Assembly (NCBI RefSeq): GCF_000954115.1
Contig: NZ_CP010797.1
Location: forward strand, 4,216,001 to 4,280,000
Length of the DNA stretch: 64,000 nucleotides
Direction of reading: 5' to 3'
Source: Rhodococcus sp. B7740
Lineage (GTDB): Bacteria > Actinomycetota > Actinomycetes > Mycobacteriales > Mycobacteriaceae
The translations under genes were made by a program, and so were the position numbers. The notes under the pieces are model-generated. The model had not been told where the DNA came from and made no database searches. It saw only the letters and a list, made by a program, of their open reading frames with translations. Shown here piece after piece: positions 25,790 through 34,602 of this stretch (positions are counted from its first letter, which is position 1; every line of letters starts with the position of its first letter).

Positions 25790-27394
25790 ATGACGATGTC
25801 ACCTTCGTTGCGCCGTTGGCTCGGTCTGATCGCTATCGCGCTCGGTGTCGCGCTCATCGTCGTCGACACCACGATCGTCAACGTGATCGTGCCCTCGATC
25901 ATCGACGATCTCGGTGTCGATTCCGCTCAGGCGCAATGGATTCAGGAGTCCTACGCCATCGTCTTCGCCGCGCTGCTCCTGCTGGTCGGCCGCATCTCCG
26001 ACATCGTGGGTGCACGAAGAGTCTTCGTGACAGGCGTCGTTGTCTTCGGAATCTCGAGTCTGTTGGCCGGTGTCGCCACCAGTGGCGAGTTGTTGATCGG
26101 AGCCAGGTTTCTCCAAGGTGTGGGTGGCGCGCTGATCTTGCCGACGTCGTTGGCGCTACTGAATGCGACGTTCACCGGTAAGGCCCGTGGGCAGGCGTTT
26201 GCGGTGTGGGGCTCGACAATCGGGGCTGCGTCGGCCCTCGGCCCACTCCTCGGTGGATGGCTTGCAGAACACGCATCGTGGCGTTGGGCATTCGGCATCA
26301 ACATCCCCCTCGTCGCCCTCATTCTCGTCGCTTCGCTGTTGTTCATCGATCGGTCACCGCGTGGATCCGGACGAATCGACTCACTCGGTGCGGTGCTGTC
26401 GATCGCCGGACTCGGACTGTTGGCGTTTGGGCTCATCGAAGGGCGCACATACGGCTGGATTGTGTCCACGGAGCCATTCGAGTTGTTCGGGGCGACCTGG
26501 GGCGTGGGCGTCTCCGTGGTGTTCGTGTCGTTGGCACTGTCCGTATTGTCGTTGGCGGCCTTCGTTGTTCGACAACGAGCCCTCAGCCGCGGTGCTGATG
26601 CGAACAAGGCCTTGATGGACACCCGCCTGTTCTCCATCGCTTCGTTCCGCGGTGGCAATATTGCGACACTGCTGATCGGGCTGGGTGAGTTCGGAATCAT
26701 CGCCGTACTACCGTTGTGGCTGCAATTCACGTTGGGATACAGCGCAGTCCAGGCCGGTGCCATGCTCGTTCCCATCGCGATCGGCAGCTTCGTCGCCAGC
26801 GGGGCGAGTTTCGGCCTCGCAGCCTCGCTTTCGCCGTTGAACCTGGTTCGGATCGGGCTGGGCCTCGAGGTGGTCGGGCTTGCCGGGCTGGGGTTTGTCG
26901 CGGCGGTGGACAGTCCGTGGTGGCACATCGCGATCGTGTTGTTCTTCTATGGAATCGGTGTCGGATTCGCAACTGCTCAGGTTACGAACGTCGTTCTCGA
27001 CGACGTGCCAACCGCCAGTGCCGGTCAGGGATCCGGAATTCAGAGTGCCTTCCGGCAACTGGGTTCCGCCCTGGGCATCGCGGTGCTGACGACGACCTTC
27101 TTCACCACTCTCGGCTCGCAGGTACGTGACTCGCTCACGGGAGTTCCGGATGCCGAGATGCTGGCGCGGTCGATCACCGACAGTGCAGGCGGAGCTATCG
27201 CCGGATTTGCGAGCCTCCCCGAAACGGAGTTCGTCGCCGACGCCGCGCGTGACGCTATGACGCACGGGGTCAACCTGGGAGGGTTCATCGCGGCCGGCTT
27301 CGTCGCGTTCGGACTGCTTGCCACCGCTCTGATTCCGAACCGACCAGCGCAGTCGGTTCCGCGGAGCGACGCGCACGAGGATGTCGCAGCATGA
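25790..27394 (+). CDS. DHA2-type MFS drug exporter (EmrB/QacA family)
   Basis: 534-residue major facilitator with about 14 membrane helices. Motif A-like LLLVGRISDIVGARRVFVTG after helix 2 and the antiporter motif C region (TIGAASALGPLLGGWLAEHASWRWAFGINIP) identify the DHA2 proton:drug antiporters. It starts with ATG at 25790 and is divergent from a MarR gene with an operator between, so it is probably induced by a toxic or signalling compound. The last four bases (ATGA) overlap a 45-codon gene. It could equally export the product of the nearby NRPS. Confidence 0.9.
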   Translation: MTMSPSLRRWLGLIAIALGVALIVVDTTIVNVIVPSIIDDLGVDSAQAQWIQESYAIVFAALLLLVGRISDIVGARRVFVTGVVVFGISSLLAGVATSGELLIGARFLQGVGGALILPTSLALLNATFTGKARGQAFAVWGSTIGAASALGPLLGGWLAEHASWRWAFGINIPLVALILVASLLFIDRSPRGSGRIDSLGAVLSIAGLGLLAFGLIEGRTYGWIVSTEPFELFGATWGVGVSVVFVSLALSVLSLAAFVVRQRALSRGADANKALMDTRLFSIASFRGGNIATLLIGLGEFGIIAVLPLWLQFTLGYSAVQAGAMLVPIAIGSFVASGASFGLAASLSPLNLVRIGLGLEVVGLAGLGFVAAVDSPWWHIAIVLFFYGIGVGFATAQVTNVVLDDVPTASAGQGSGIQSAFRQLGSALGIAVLTTTFFTTLGSQVRDSLTGVPDAEMLARSITDSAGGAIAGFASLPETEFVADAARDAMTHGVNLGGFIAAGFVAFGLLATALIPNRPAQSVPRSDAHEDVAA

Positions 27395-27528
27395 CGGCGT
27401 CGGGTGGCGACGAACAGGATGAGGATCGGGAAAGCATTCGTCCGGCGACGTTTCTGGACATGTTCGTTGCACTGGATGCAGCCCTCCGCAACCCCGACGA
27501 GAACGGGATCGAACGCAAGACTCGCTGA
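27391..27528 (+). CDS. small acidic protein of 45 aa coupled to the exporter
   Basis: An ATG overlapping the exporter stop (ATGA) opens 45 codons reading MTASGGDEQDEDRESIRPAT, then FLDMFVALDAALRNPDENG and a basic tail ERKTR. The acidic start and the amphipathic centre suggest a short helix. It is not an MbtH-like protein, which would be expected near NRPSs: the NxE...W pattern is missing. The start overlap supports real translation. No family recognised. Confidence 0.5.
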   Translation: MTASGGDEQDEDRESIRPATFLDMFVALDAALRNPDENGIERKTR

Positions 27529-27533
27529 GCGTG

Positions 27534-27554
27534 GTACTACTGAATGTGTAGTAC
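27534..27554. promoter_or_regulatory. inverted repeat GTACTAC-N7-GTAGTAC upstream of the NRPS
   Basis: GTACTAC (27534-27540) and GTAGTAC (27548-27554) are perfect complements 7 bases apart and end 24 bases before the likely NRPS start. A closely similar box follows the NRPS at 31951. The right arm includes TAGTAC, a possible -10 element. Confidence 0.7.
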
Positions 27555-27578
27555 TTCATGATGCTTGGGGGGACCACC

Positions 27579-30500
27579 ATGTTCGACGACCTGCCGCTGA
27601 CTTCGTCGCAGGCCGACATCTGGCTGGCCCAGCAGTTCATGCCCGACGTGCCGTTCGCCATTGCGTACTACGTCGACATCGTCGGCACCGTGAACGTCGA
27701 CACCCTGGCTGCCAGCGGCAGCACGGCGCATCGAGAATTCTCCTCGTCGACGATGCGAATCGCCGAGGTGGACGGCATTCCGGTGCAACGATTCGTGGAC
27801 GCGGATACCGAGGCGGTGGAGATTCTCGACCTCCGTGAACACGAACGTCCGGAAGAAGCAGCCCGACAGTGGATGAACGACGACTGCCGAACGCCCTTCT
27901 CGATGGACGGACAGCTGGTGCGCTTGCGGGTTCTGCGCGTCGGGGACGACCGTGTGTTCTGGTACACCCGAGCCCACCACATCGCGCTCGACGGTTATGC
28001 GTCGATGAAGGTGCTCGAGCGGGCGGCGACGCTGTACTCGGCAATGCTCGGTGGCGTCCAGCCCGAGCCGATCGATGCCACTTCACCGGCCGAGCTCCTG
28101 GCCGAGGACGAGCGCTACCGAACGTCCACCCGCGCGCGACGCGATCGGGCGCATTGGGCGTCCGCCGATCTGGGCTATGGCGCGCCATGGGGGCGAAGTG
28201 CCCAGCCTGCATCGGAGCCGATCGTCGTCGGCGAGGATCGATCGATCTCTCGGACCGCTTCGGGTCGTGCGACGTCGACGGTGGTGATCGCCGCGTTCGC
28301 CGCGTACCTGGCGCGTATGAACGACGCCGACGACGTGGATCTGTCGTTGCCTGTCTCTGCGCGGCCGACAGCACTGCTGCGCCGGGCCGGGTCGTCGTTG
28401 TCGCATATGGTGCCGTTGCGGTTGCCGGGCGTCGGATCGGCGACGGTGAACAACGTGGTCAAGTCGGCCGAGGTGGCGATCGGAGCCGTACTTCGGCATC
28501 AGCGCAGCCGACCACCGGTGTCCGAGAGTGGACATGCAGTGCGCGCAGGGCGTTTCGGGCCGACGATCAACGTGATGATGTTCGCGAACACTGTGGCCGT
28601 CGGCGACTTCGACGGTGAGATCGACATTCTGACCACCGGCCCGGTGTCGGACCTCGCCGTCAACATCTATCCCGGTCGAGGTGGAGAGCGGCCACGCATC
28701 GCCTTCGAGGCCAACTCGAACGTCTACACACCGAGTGACCTCGCTCGCCGCCACGAACGGTTCCTGCGTTTCCTCGACCTTTTCGCCGACTCCGGCTGCG
28801 GGGACACGGCGGTGGCGGACCTGGATCTGTTCTTGCCGGAGGAGCCGCGTGCGACACCCGCGTCGGTCGGAGCCGCCTCGGCGGAGCCGGGATCGCTGAA
28901 CGACGTGTTCTCGACGGTAATCACGCAGCACGGCAACCGAATTGCGATCCAGGATGGGGAGGTGTCGGTCACCTACGCAGAGTTGGACACGAGAGTCGCC
29001 GCACTCGCATCCGCATTGACTGCCCGAGGAATCGGCACCGAGGACCGGGTCGCCGTGCGCATCGGCCGATCCGTCGAGGGGGTCGTCGCGTTCTGGGCGA
29101 TCGCACGTGTGGGTGCGGTGTACGTCCCGGTAGACCCCGGCCACCCCCGCGAGCGAGCGGAGTTCGTGATGCGAGACAGCGGAGCGGTGTTGGGCCTGTG
29201 CAGCGGAGGCGGCCAGTTCGGTGAGGTGGAGTGGTTGGACCTCGATGATGTTCTCGCGGAGAGTGGTCCGGGCGATGAATCCACGCCGACGGCACCGCAC
29301 CGAGCGGCATACGTCATCTACACCTCCGGCTCCACCGGCACTCCCAAGGGCGTCGTCGTCACCCACGATGGCATCGCCGCTCTGGTGCAACAGATTCGGA
29401 GCAGCTACGACCTCGACGTCGAGTCACGAGTCTGTCATCTGGCCTCGCCCGGATTCGACACGGCCATCGTCGAGGTGTTGGCCGCAGCGACCGCAGGCGC
29501 GGCAGTGGTGATCGCGCCGCCGGACAGCTACGGCGGCGCAGAACTGTCGGAACTGATTGCTCGGCAGGCAATTACACATCTGCTGATCACACCCTCCGCG
29601 CTGGCGACGTTGGATCCCGCAGCACTGGCGGGCGTCGGGACCATCGTCATCGGCGGTGAAGCGGCCCCGCAGGATACGGTCGACCGCTGGTCGGTGGATC
29701 GACGACTGTTCAACGCGTACGGCCCCACCGAGACGACCTGCAGTGTCACCATGACGGTGCCACTGAACCCGGGCAGCGCGTACGGGATCGGTCGAGCCAT
29801 GGTGGGGGCGGTGATTCACCTCCTCGATCGAACTCTGCGGCCCGTTCCGCCGGGTGCGGTCGGCGAGATCTACATCGAGACCCTCGGCGTCGCGCGCGGA
29901 TATCTCGGTCGCACGCCGGATACAGCGGCGCGCTTCGTCGCGAACCCGTTCGGCAGTGCAGGACTGCGGATGTTCCGCAGCGGATATCGGGCGCGTCTGC
30001 GCGGCGACGGGACGCTGGAATTCCTCGGCCGCTCCGACGATCAGATCAAGATTCGAGGAAATCGCGTCGAACTGGGGGAGATCGACGCAGCGCTACGATC
30101 GCTTCCCGAGGTTGCTGCAGCGTCGTCGGCGCTGCGACGCAGCCGTACCGGGGACGCCCGTATCGACGGTTACGTCGTGGCCGGCCGCAGCGAACAGGTG
30201 CTCGACACCGAACGCATTCGTCGGGATCTCGCGGGGCGATTGCCTGCCCACATGGTGCCGGCGACCATCTCGATCCTCGACGAGATTCCGCTGACGCTCA
30301 ATCGCAAGGTCGATCGCGGCGCACTCCCTGTTCCCAGCCCGACCGCTCGGTCGACCGGTACTCCGATCGAGCCGTCCGGTGCCACCGAGGAAATGGTGGC
30401 GGCAGCGTTCGCACGGATCCTCGGCCGCGACGGTATCGATTGCGCGGCATCGTTCTTCGATCTCGGAGGTGACTCGTTGGCGGCGACCAGAGTCGTCGGA

Positions 30501-31949
30501 TCGGTGCGGGCCGAGGCTTCGGTCGAGATCGGTGTGCGAGACCTCGCCGAGGCCCCGTCCGTTCGGGCGCTGGCGGCTCGGATCGATGCTCGTCGACTCC
30601 GTGGGCTGCAGCAGGATTCGCGACCGGAGGCGGGAACGTCCGGCGGCGTCGCGGCCATCCCGCTCGCGCCGCAGCAGCGGCATATCGATCGGAGCGCGCC
30701 GCTACCGCTGTACAACCTGCCGTTCTCGGTCACGATCTCCGGTCGGTTCCACGGCGAGGTGGCCGTGGAGGCGTTGACCGACCTGATCGGTCGGCACAGC
30801 ACGCTGCGTACGCGCTATCCGGATGTCGATGGATCCCCGGCTCAGGTGGTCGAGCCCAATTGCGCTGTGGCGGAGGTGAACCTCGACGTTGTCGACTTCG
30901 ACGACGCCGCAATGTGGGACACCCTCGAGAGACCGTTCGATGTGCGCACCGAGTTCCCGATCCGGGCTCGCCTGTTCGCGGTTGCGCCCGACCGCCATGT
31001 ACTCGCGTGCGCCGTTCACCACAGTGCGGCGGACGGTTGGTCGCTGGGGCTGTTGGCGTCGGATTTCGTCCTGGCGTATCACGCCAGGATCGCGGGCACC
31101 GCACCGTCGTGGCCCGAACTACCGCTGCAGTACGCCGATTACAGCGTCTGGGCCGCCGACCGCGACGTGTCGGCCGATCTCGACTTCTGGCGCACGGAAC
31201 TGGCAGACATGCCCAGCTCGAGAGGCTTGCCGTTGGACCGACCGCGCAGGCAGGAATGGGACTTCACCGGCTCCCGCACGTCGCTTCGTTTCGACGCAGA
31301 CGCCACCGAGAGAATGTCGGATCTGGCGCAACGTTGCGGGACAGGCCGATTCACCGTGCTTCGTGCGGCGCTGTTGATCTTGCTCGCAGAGACGACGAAA
31401 TCGACCGACCTCGTCGTCGGAACCCCGGTGGCCGGCCGTGACGACCCGAGACTCGAGCAGCTGGTCGGTACCTTCACCAATAGCGTTGCGATACGGACGG
31501 ACATCGGGTCCGCGACGAGCGTCGAGGACGTCGTGCAGTCGGCTCGGGCCAGTGAACTGCGTGCCTTCGACCACGCATCGGTACCGTTCGAGGACGTCGT
31601 CGCCCACCTCGGTGCCCAGTCGACGGAGGCGCGGCACCCGATCTTCCAGGTGGCGCTGTCGTTGGATGTCTTCACCGCCGCAGCCTTCGACGTCGGGGAC
31701 GTGCGATTCGAGATCACGCCGCGGCCCCTCGACATCGCCAAGTGCGACCTTCACTTCCACGTCACCGAACATCGAGACAGTGAAGGTGAGGCTATCGAGA
31801 CTTCGGTCGATATCGTCTATCCCACAACACTGTTCGACGCTGATACCGCGCTGGAGCTGAGCCGGTGTTTCGAGCGGATCGTGCACGCGATGATCGCAGC
31901 TCCGGACTCGGCGTGGCGGGATCTGCTCGCGATCGAACCGCCGACGTAG
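27579..31949 (+). CDS. nonribosomal peptide synthetase, domains C-A-T-C, no release domain
   Basis: 1456-residue NRPS. A first condensation domain (1-420, EntF-like, HHIALDG at ~133) leads to an adenylation domain (440-930: IYTSGSTGTPKG ~580, NAYGPTETTCSV, GRSDDQIKIRGNRVELGEID), a carrier domain (LGGDSL, Ser ~966) and a second full condensation domain (HHSAADGWS ~1147, QYADYSVW). It ends there: no thioesterase, reductase or second A domain. Motif A7, normally YRTGD, reads FRSGY; Tyr803 replaces the Asp that binds the ATP ribose. A10 has NRKVDR for the usual NGKxDR. The start is placed at ATG 27579 because GGGGGGA precedes it; ATG at 27558 is in frame. Confidence 0.92.
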   Translation: MFDDLPLTSSQADIWLAQQFMPDVPFAIAYYVDIVGTVNVDTLAASGSTAHREFSSSTMRIAEVDGIPVQRFVDADTEAVEILDLREHERPEEAARQWMNDDCRTPFSMDGQLVRLRVLRVGDDRVFWYTRAHHIALDGYASMKVLERAATLYSAMLGGVQPEPIDATSPAELLAEDERYRTSTRARRDRAHWASADLGYGAPWGRSAQPASEPIVVGEDRSISRTASGRATSTVVIAAFAAYLARMNDADDVDLSLPVSARPTALLRRAGSSLSHMVPLRLPGVGSATVNNVVKSAEVAIGAVLRHQRSRPPVSESGHAVRAGRFGPTINVMMFANTVAVGDFDGEIDILTTGPVSDLAVNIYPGRGGERPRIAFEANSNVYTPSDLARRHERFLRFLDLFADSGCGDTAVADLDLFLPEEPRATPASVGAASAEPGSLNDVFSTVITQHGNRIAIQDGEVSVTYAELDTRVAALASALTARGIGTEDRVAVRIGRSVEGVVAFWAIARVGAVYVPVDPGHPRERAEFVMRDSGAVLGLCSGGGQFGEVEWLDLDDVLAESGPGDESTPTAPHRAAYVIYTSGSTGTPKGVVVTHDGIAALVQQIRSSYDLDVESRVCHLASPGFDTAIVEVLAAATAGAAVVIAPPDSYGGAELSELIARQAITHLLITPSALATLDPAALAGVGTIVIGGEAAPQDTVDRWSVDRRLFNAYGPTETTCSVTMTVPLNPGSAYGIGRAMVGAVIHLLDRTLRPVPPGAVGEIYIETLGVARGYLGRTPDTAARFVANPFGSAGLRMFRSGYRARLRGDGTLEFLGRSDDQIKIRGNRVELGEIDAALRSLPEVAAASSALRRSRTGDARIDGYVVAGRSEQVLDTERIRRDLAGRLPAHMVPATISILDEIPLTLNRKVDRGALPVPSPTARSTGTPIEPSGATEEMVAAAFARILGRDGIDCAASFFDLGGDSLAATRVVGSVRAEASVEIGVRDLAEAPSVRALAARIDARRLRGLQQDSRPEAGTSGGVAAIPLAPQQRHIDRSAPLPLYNLPFSVTISGRFHGEVAVEALTDLIGRHSTLRTRYPDVDGSPAQVVEPNCAVAEVNLDVVDFDDAAMWDTLERPFDVRTEFPIRARLFAVAPDRHVLACAVHHSAADGWSLGLLASDFVLAYHARIAGTAPSWPELPLQYADYSVWAADRDVSADLDFWRTELADMPSSRGLPLDRPRRQEWDFTGSRTSLRFDADATERMSDLAQRCGTGRFTVLRAALLILLAETTKSTDLVVGTPVAGRDDPRLEQLVGTFTNSVAIRTDIGSATSVEDVVQSARASELRAFDHASVPFEDVVAHLGAQSTEARHPIFQVALSLDVFTAAAFDVGDVRFEITPRPLDIAKCDLHFHVTEHRDSEGEAIETSVDIVYPTTLFDADTALELSRCFERIVHAMIAAPDSAWRDLLAIEPPT

Positions 31950-31950
31950 T

Positions 31951-31967
31951 TACTACACGGTGTGTAG
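31951..31967. promoter_or_regulatory. second TACTAC-N7-GTAG box, upstream of the DUF2231 gene
   Basis: TACTAC (31951-31956), ACGGTGT, GTAG (31964-31967) begins 1 base after the NRPS stop and lies about 50 bases before the DUF2231 start. Over 19 bases it matches the NRPS-upstream box at 14 positions, including both arms. A BlaI-type repressor gene lies 2 kb downstream. Confidence 0.65.
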
Positions 31968-32017
31968 CATGTGCGGTGCGTGAGGTGCACCCGACTTCGA
32001 AGCCAGCGGGAGAACGT

Positions 32018-32494
32018 ATGTCCACCTTCAACGGCCTTCCGGCCCACATTCTGCTCGTTCACTTCATCGTGGTGCTGGCACCGCTGACCGCGATCCTCGC
32101 CGTCGCAGCCAGCATCTGGTCCGGCGTGCGCAGCCGGCTCGTGTGGCTCATCGCAGCCCTGGCGGTGATCACCCTGGTGCTCACTCCACTGACGACGGAG
32201 GCAGGCGAGTGGCTCGAGAAGCGTGTCCCCGAGACCGCGGCCGTCGAACAGCACACCGAAATCGGTGACTGGATGATCTACTTCTCGGTCGGTTTGGTGA
32301 TCGTCGCTGCGTTGCTCGTGTTCCTGCACCTTCGTGAGCGTCGCGGCAACGCGCCTGTGCGGTGGCAGTCGATCGCAGTGGTGGTGTTGGCAGTGGTGAT
32401 CGGAACGACCACAATCGTGCAGGTGTACAGAATCGGAGAGTCCGGCGCGCGCGCCGCGTGGGACGACGTATCGGTGACCGCCGGCGATGAGTGA
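32018..32494 (+). CDS. DUF2231 family membrane protein
   Basis: 158-residue protein with four hydrophobic helices (about 9-32, 38-58, 84-105, 118-138). The first, NGLPAHILLVHFIVVLAPLTAIL with its conserved PAH...VH, and the TEAGEWLE...HTEIGDWMIYF segment are typical of DUF2231, a small membrane family whose conserved His residues suggest heme or redox contact. Function is unproven. ATG at 32018 follows GGGAG. The last 8 bases overlap the VIT-family gene, so the two are coupled. Confidence 0.82.
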   Translation: MSTFNGLPAHILLVHFIVVLAPLTAILAVAASIWSGVRSRLVWLIAALAVITLVLTPLTTEAGEWLEKRVPETAAVEQHTEIGDWMIYFSVGLVIVAALLVFLHLRERRGNAPVRWQSIAVVVLAVVIGTTTIVQVYRIGESGARAAWDDVSVTAGDE

Positions 32495-33206
32495 GCCCGA
32501 GCCGAGCCTGCACGAGCACGAACCACACGGAGATCTGTCCGGTCGGTTGAACTGGCTGCGGGCCGGGGTGCTGGGTGCCAACGATGGCATCGTCTCCACC
32601 GCCGGTCTGGTCGTCGGTGTCGCTGCTGCCACCACCGACCGCGGGTCGCTGCTGACCGCGGGCGTTGCTGGCCTTGTCGCGGGGGCCGTATCCATGGCGC
32701 TCGGGGAGTACGTGTCGGTGAGCACGCAACGTGACGCCGAACGTTCTCTGCTGATCAAGGAGCGGCGGGAACTGGCACAGGAGCCCGAGGAGGAGTTGGC
32801 GGAACTGGCCGCGCTCTACGAGGCCAAGGGGCTCTCGACCGAGACCGCGCAGAAGGTTGCGCAGGAACTGACCGACCACGATCCGTTTGCCGCACACGTG
32901 GACATCGAATTGGGAATCGACCCGGATGCGTTGACCAATCCGTGGCAAGCGGCCGCGTCGTCGGCGGTGTCGTTCATCAGCGGTGCCCTTCTGCCGTTGC
33001 TCTCGATCCTGCTTCTGCCTGCTTCGCAACGCATTCCGGTCACGTTCGTCGTCGTGTTGCTGGCTCTGGCGTTGACCGGAACCATCAGCGCACGCCTCGG
33101 TGGAGCGCCGAGTCGCCCGGCGGTGACTCGAATCGTGATCGGTGGCGCGATCGCGATGGCCGTCACGTATGCGATCGGCCAACTGGCGGGCGTCGCGGGT
33201 ATCTGA
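32487..33206 (+). CDS. VIT1/CCC1-family iron/manganese transporter
   Basis: 239-residue protein of the vacuolar iron transporter family. LNWLRAGVLGANDGIVSTAGLVVGVAAA forms the first helix with its metal-binding Asp; SMALGEYVSVSTQRDAERS is the second conserved block. A cytoplasmic Glu-rich segment (RELAQEPEEELAELAALYEAKGL) corresponds to the metal-binding domain, and three helices follow. These proteins move Fe2+ or Mn2+ out of the cytoplasm. A His-rich N-terminus (HEHEPHGD) may also bind metal. Translation is coupled to the DUF2231 gene. Confidence 0.88.
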   Translation: MSEPEPSLHEHEPHGDLSGRLNWLRAGVLGANDGIVSTAGLVVGVAAATTDRGSLLTAGVAGLVAGAVSMALGEYVSVSTQRDAERSLLIKERRELAQEPEEELAELAALYEAKGLSTETAQKVAQELTDHDPFAAHVDIELGIDPDALTNPWQAAASSAVSFISGALLPLLSILLLPASQRIPVTFVVVLLALALTGTISARLGGAPSRPAVTRIVIGGAIAMAVTYAIGQLAGVAGI

Positions 33207-33208
33207 GA

Positions 33209-34090
33209 TCAGCGAAAGATCGCTGTCGCCGCTTCGCCGGTTTCCGGTGCGATGACGTCCTGGACGACGTCGAACAGCGATACCGAGATGACCGCGAACG
33301 TCAGAATCAAGATGACTCCGGCGGCGAAGACTCGGCGATCCTGACGCGACGGCGGTGGTTCGCTCAGGGCCCGCACCCGGCGTACGACATCTCCGCCCGT
33401 GCCGGCCAGGGTGCGCGGACCCCGCTCGACGTGGGCACGCAGCAGAGCGATTCTGGCGATGGCGGACAACGTGTCCGGCCGACTGTGTGCCGCTGCGCTC
33501 TCGTCCGCATGACGCTCCGCAGCGTGGCGTACCCTGGCAGCGATCGGTTGCAGGATCGGATCGAATTGCGTTGCGATCTCGCATATCTGGATCCAGAAGC
33601 TGTGGCGGTGTCGAAGATGCGCATGTTCGTGCTCGATCACTGCGCGTAACTCGTTGTCCGACAGCGCCTGTGCAAGTCCCGTCGTGATCACGACGGCACC
33701 GCCGCCGGAAGGAACGGCGAACGCGTCGGGCATGTCGGTCTCGACGAGCACGACGCCGCCCGATTCCCGTGCCTGCGCCCCGAACTCGGATGCGATGGAC
33801 GACCCCACGGCGACGCGTCGAACATGTTGTGTCACTTCGAGAATGCGCCACAGAATCCATACGGCGATACCGGCACCCAGCGCTGCCGATGCGATCTCGC
33901 CCGACGCCAGCAGCACCGCCGCGAGTGCCGCCATCGACGACAGGACCGCGAAGGCGGTGACCACGGACAGCAGCGGAAACAGGACGACGGCAGTCTGTGG
34001 GTTCAGTCGCCGGTCGATGTGCTCGGATCCGAATCGGAGACCGATCGACAGCAGCCACGGGAGGGCCGCGACGACCAGCAGGAGGGTCAT
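33209..34090 (-). CDS. M56 family membrane metalloprotease (BlaR1/MecR1-like, no sensor domain)
   Basis: 293-residue membrane protease. Helices near the N-terminus (about 2-16, 36-62, 68-85) precede the zinc site VIEHEHAHLRHRH (HExxH), and one helix follows near residue 255. BlaR1 proteins add a penicillin-binding sensor domain at the C-terminus; it is lacking here, as in the short actinobacterial type. It should cleave or inactivate the BlaI repressor encoded just upstream, with which it overlaps by ATGA. The signal sensed is unknown. Confidence 0.88.
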   Translation of the reverse strand: MTLLLVVAALPWLLSIGLRFGSEHIDRRLNPQTAVVLFPLLSVVTAFAVLSSMAALAAVLLASGEIASAALGAGIAVWILWRILEVTQHVRRVAVGSSIASEFGAQARESGGVVLVETDMPDAFAVPSGGGAVVITTGLAQALSDNELRAVIEHEHAHLRHRHSFWIQICEIATQFDPILQPIAARVRHAAERHADESAAAHSRPDTLSAIARIALLRAHVERGPRTLAGTGGDVVRRVRALSEPPPSRQDRRVFAAGVILILTFAVISVSLFDVVQDVIAPETGEAATAIFR

Positions 34091-34458
34091 GGCCGAGTCT
34101 CGTCGGCCTTCGCCAACAGGCTGCGCAGCGTTGCCTCGTCCTCGGGGTCGAGTGAGGCGACGAAGCTGGCCAGCACGTCGGCGCGTTCTGGTCTGGCTCC
34201 GAGTTCGGTGCGCATGCGCATCGCAGCCCGAAGCGCGGGGATCTCGTCGACCGGAGCGTTGAGGGTGTAGACGAAGGACCGCCCACGGCGCTCGCGATCG
34301 ACGAGGCCTTTGCCGTGCAAACGCACCAGTGCGGTCATGACGGTGGTGTGGGCCAGGTCGGACCCGAGATGCTCGCGAGCCTGGGCCACCGACAGTTCCG
34401 TGTGCGCGCCGAGCAGCTCGAGGATCGATTCCTCCAACTGTCCGGACGCTCTACGCAC
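34087..34458 (-). CDS. BlaI/MecI family repressor
   Basis: 123-residue winged-helix repressor: LEESILELLGAHTELSVAQAREHLGSDLAHTTVMTALVRLHGKGLVDRERRGRSFVYTL is the BlaI DNA-binding core; the C-terminal helices (PALRAAMRMRT... ATLRSLLAKAD) would dimerise. GTG at 34458 is the start. It is cotranscribed with the M56 protease that would relieve repression. I found no TACTAC-type box directly upstream of this gene, but two are present 2.5-7 kb away around the NRPS. Confidence 0.9.
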   Translation of the reverse strand: MRRASGQLEESILELLGAHTELSVAQAREHLGSDLAHTTVMTALVRLHGKGLVDRERRGRSFVYTLNAPVDEIPALRAAMRMRTELGARPERADVLASFVASLDPEDEATLRSLLAKADETRP

Positions 34459-34602
34459 TGCACTTCCTCACTCGAGTCGATTACTTCGAGGATAGGCCAC
34501 GTTCACGCCCGTCTTCGAGGCGTGGATATGTCACTGATCTAGCGGGCGGCGTGATTATGCAATACTCTTGGCCCTGTCGGACCACCACCTCGAGGACTAC
34601 TC

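Noticed and set aside
31940..31949. NRPS truncated by a frameshift at its end
   Set aside because: The last condensation domain is complete to its usual end, and a control box and a new gene follow directly; no adenylation motifs are seen downstream in any frame.
33209..34090. Beta-lactam sensor BlaR1
   Set aside because: The protease core is present but no penicillin-binding domain follows, and no beta-lactamase gene is nearby.
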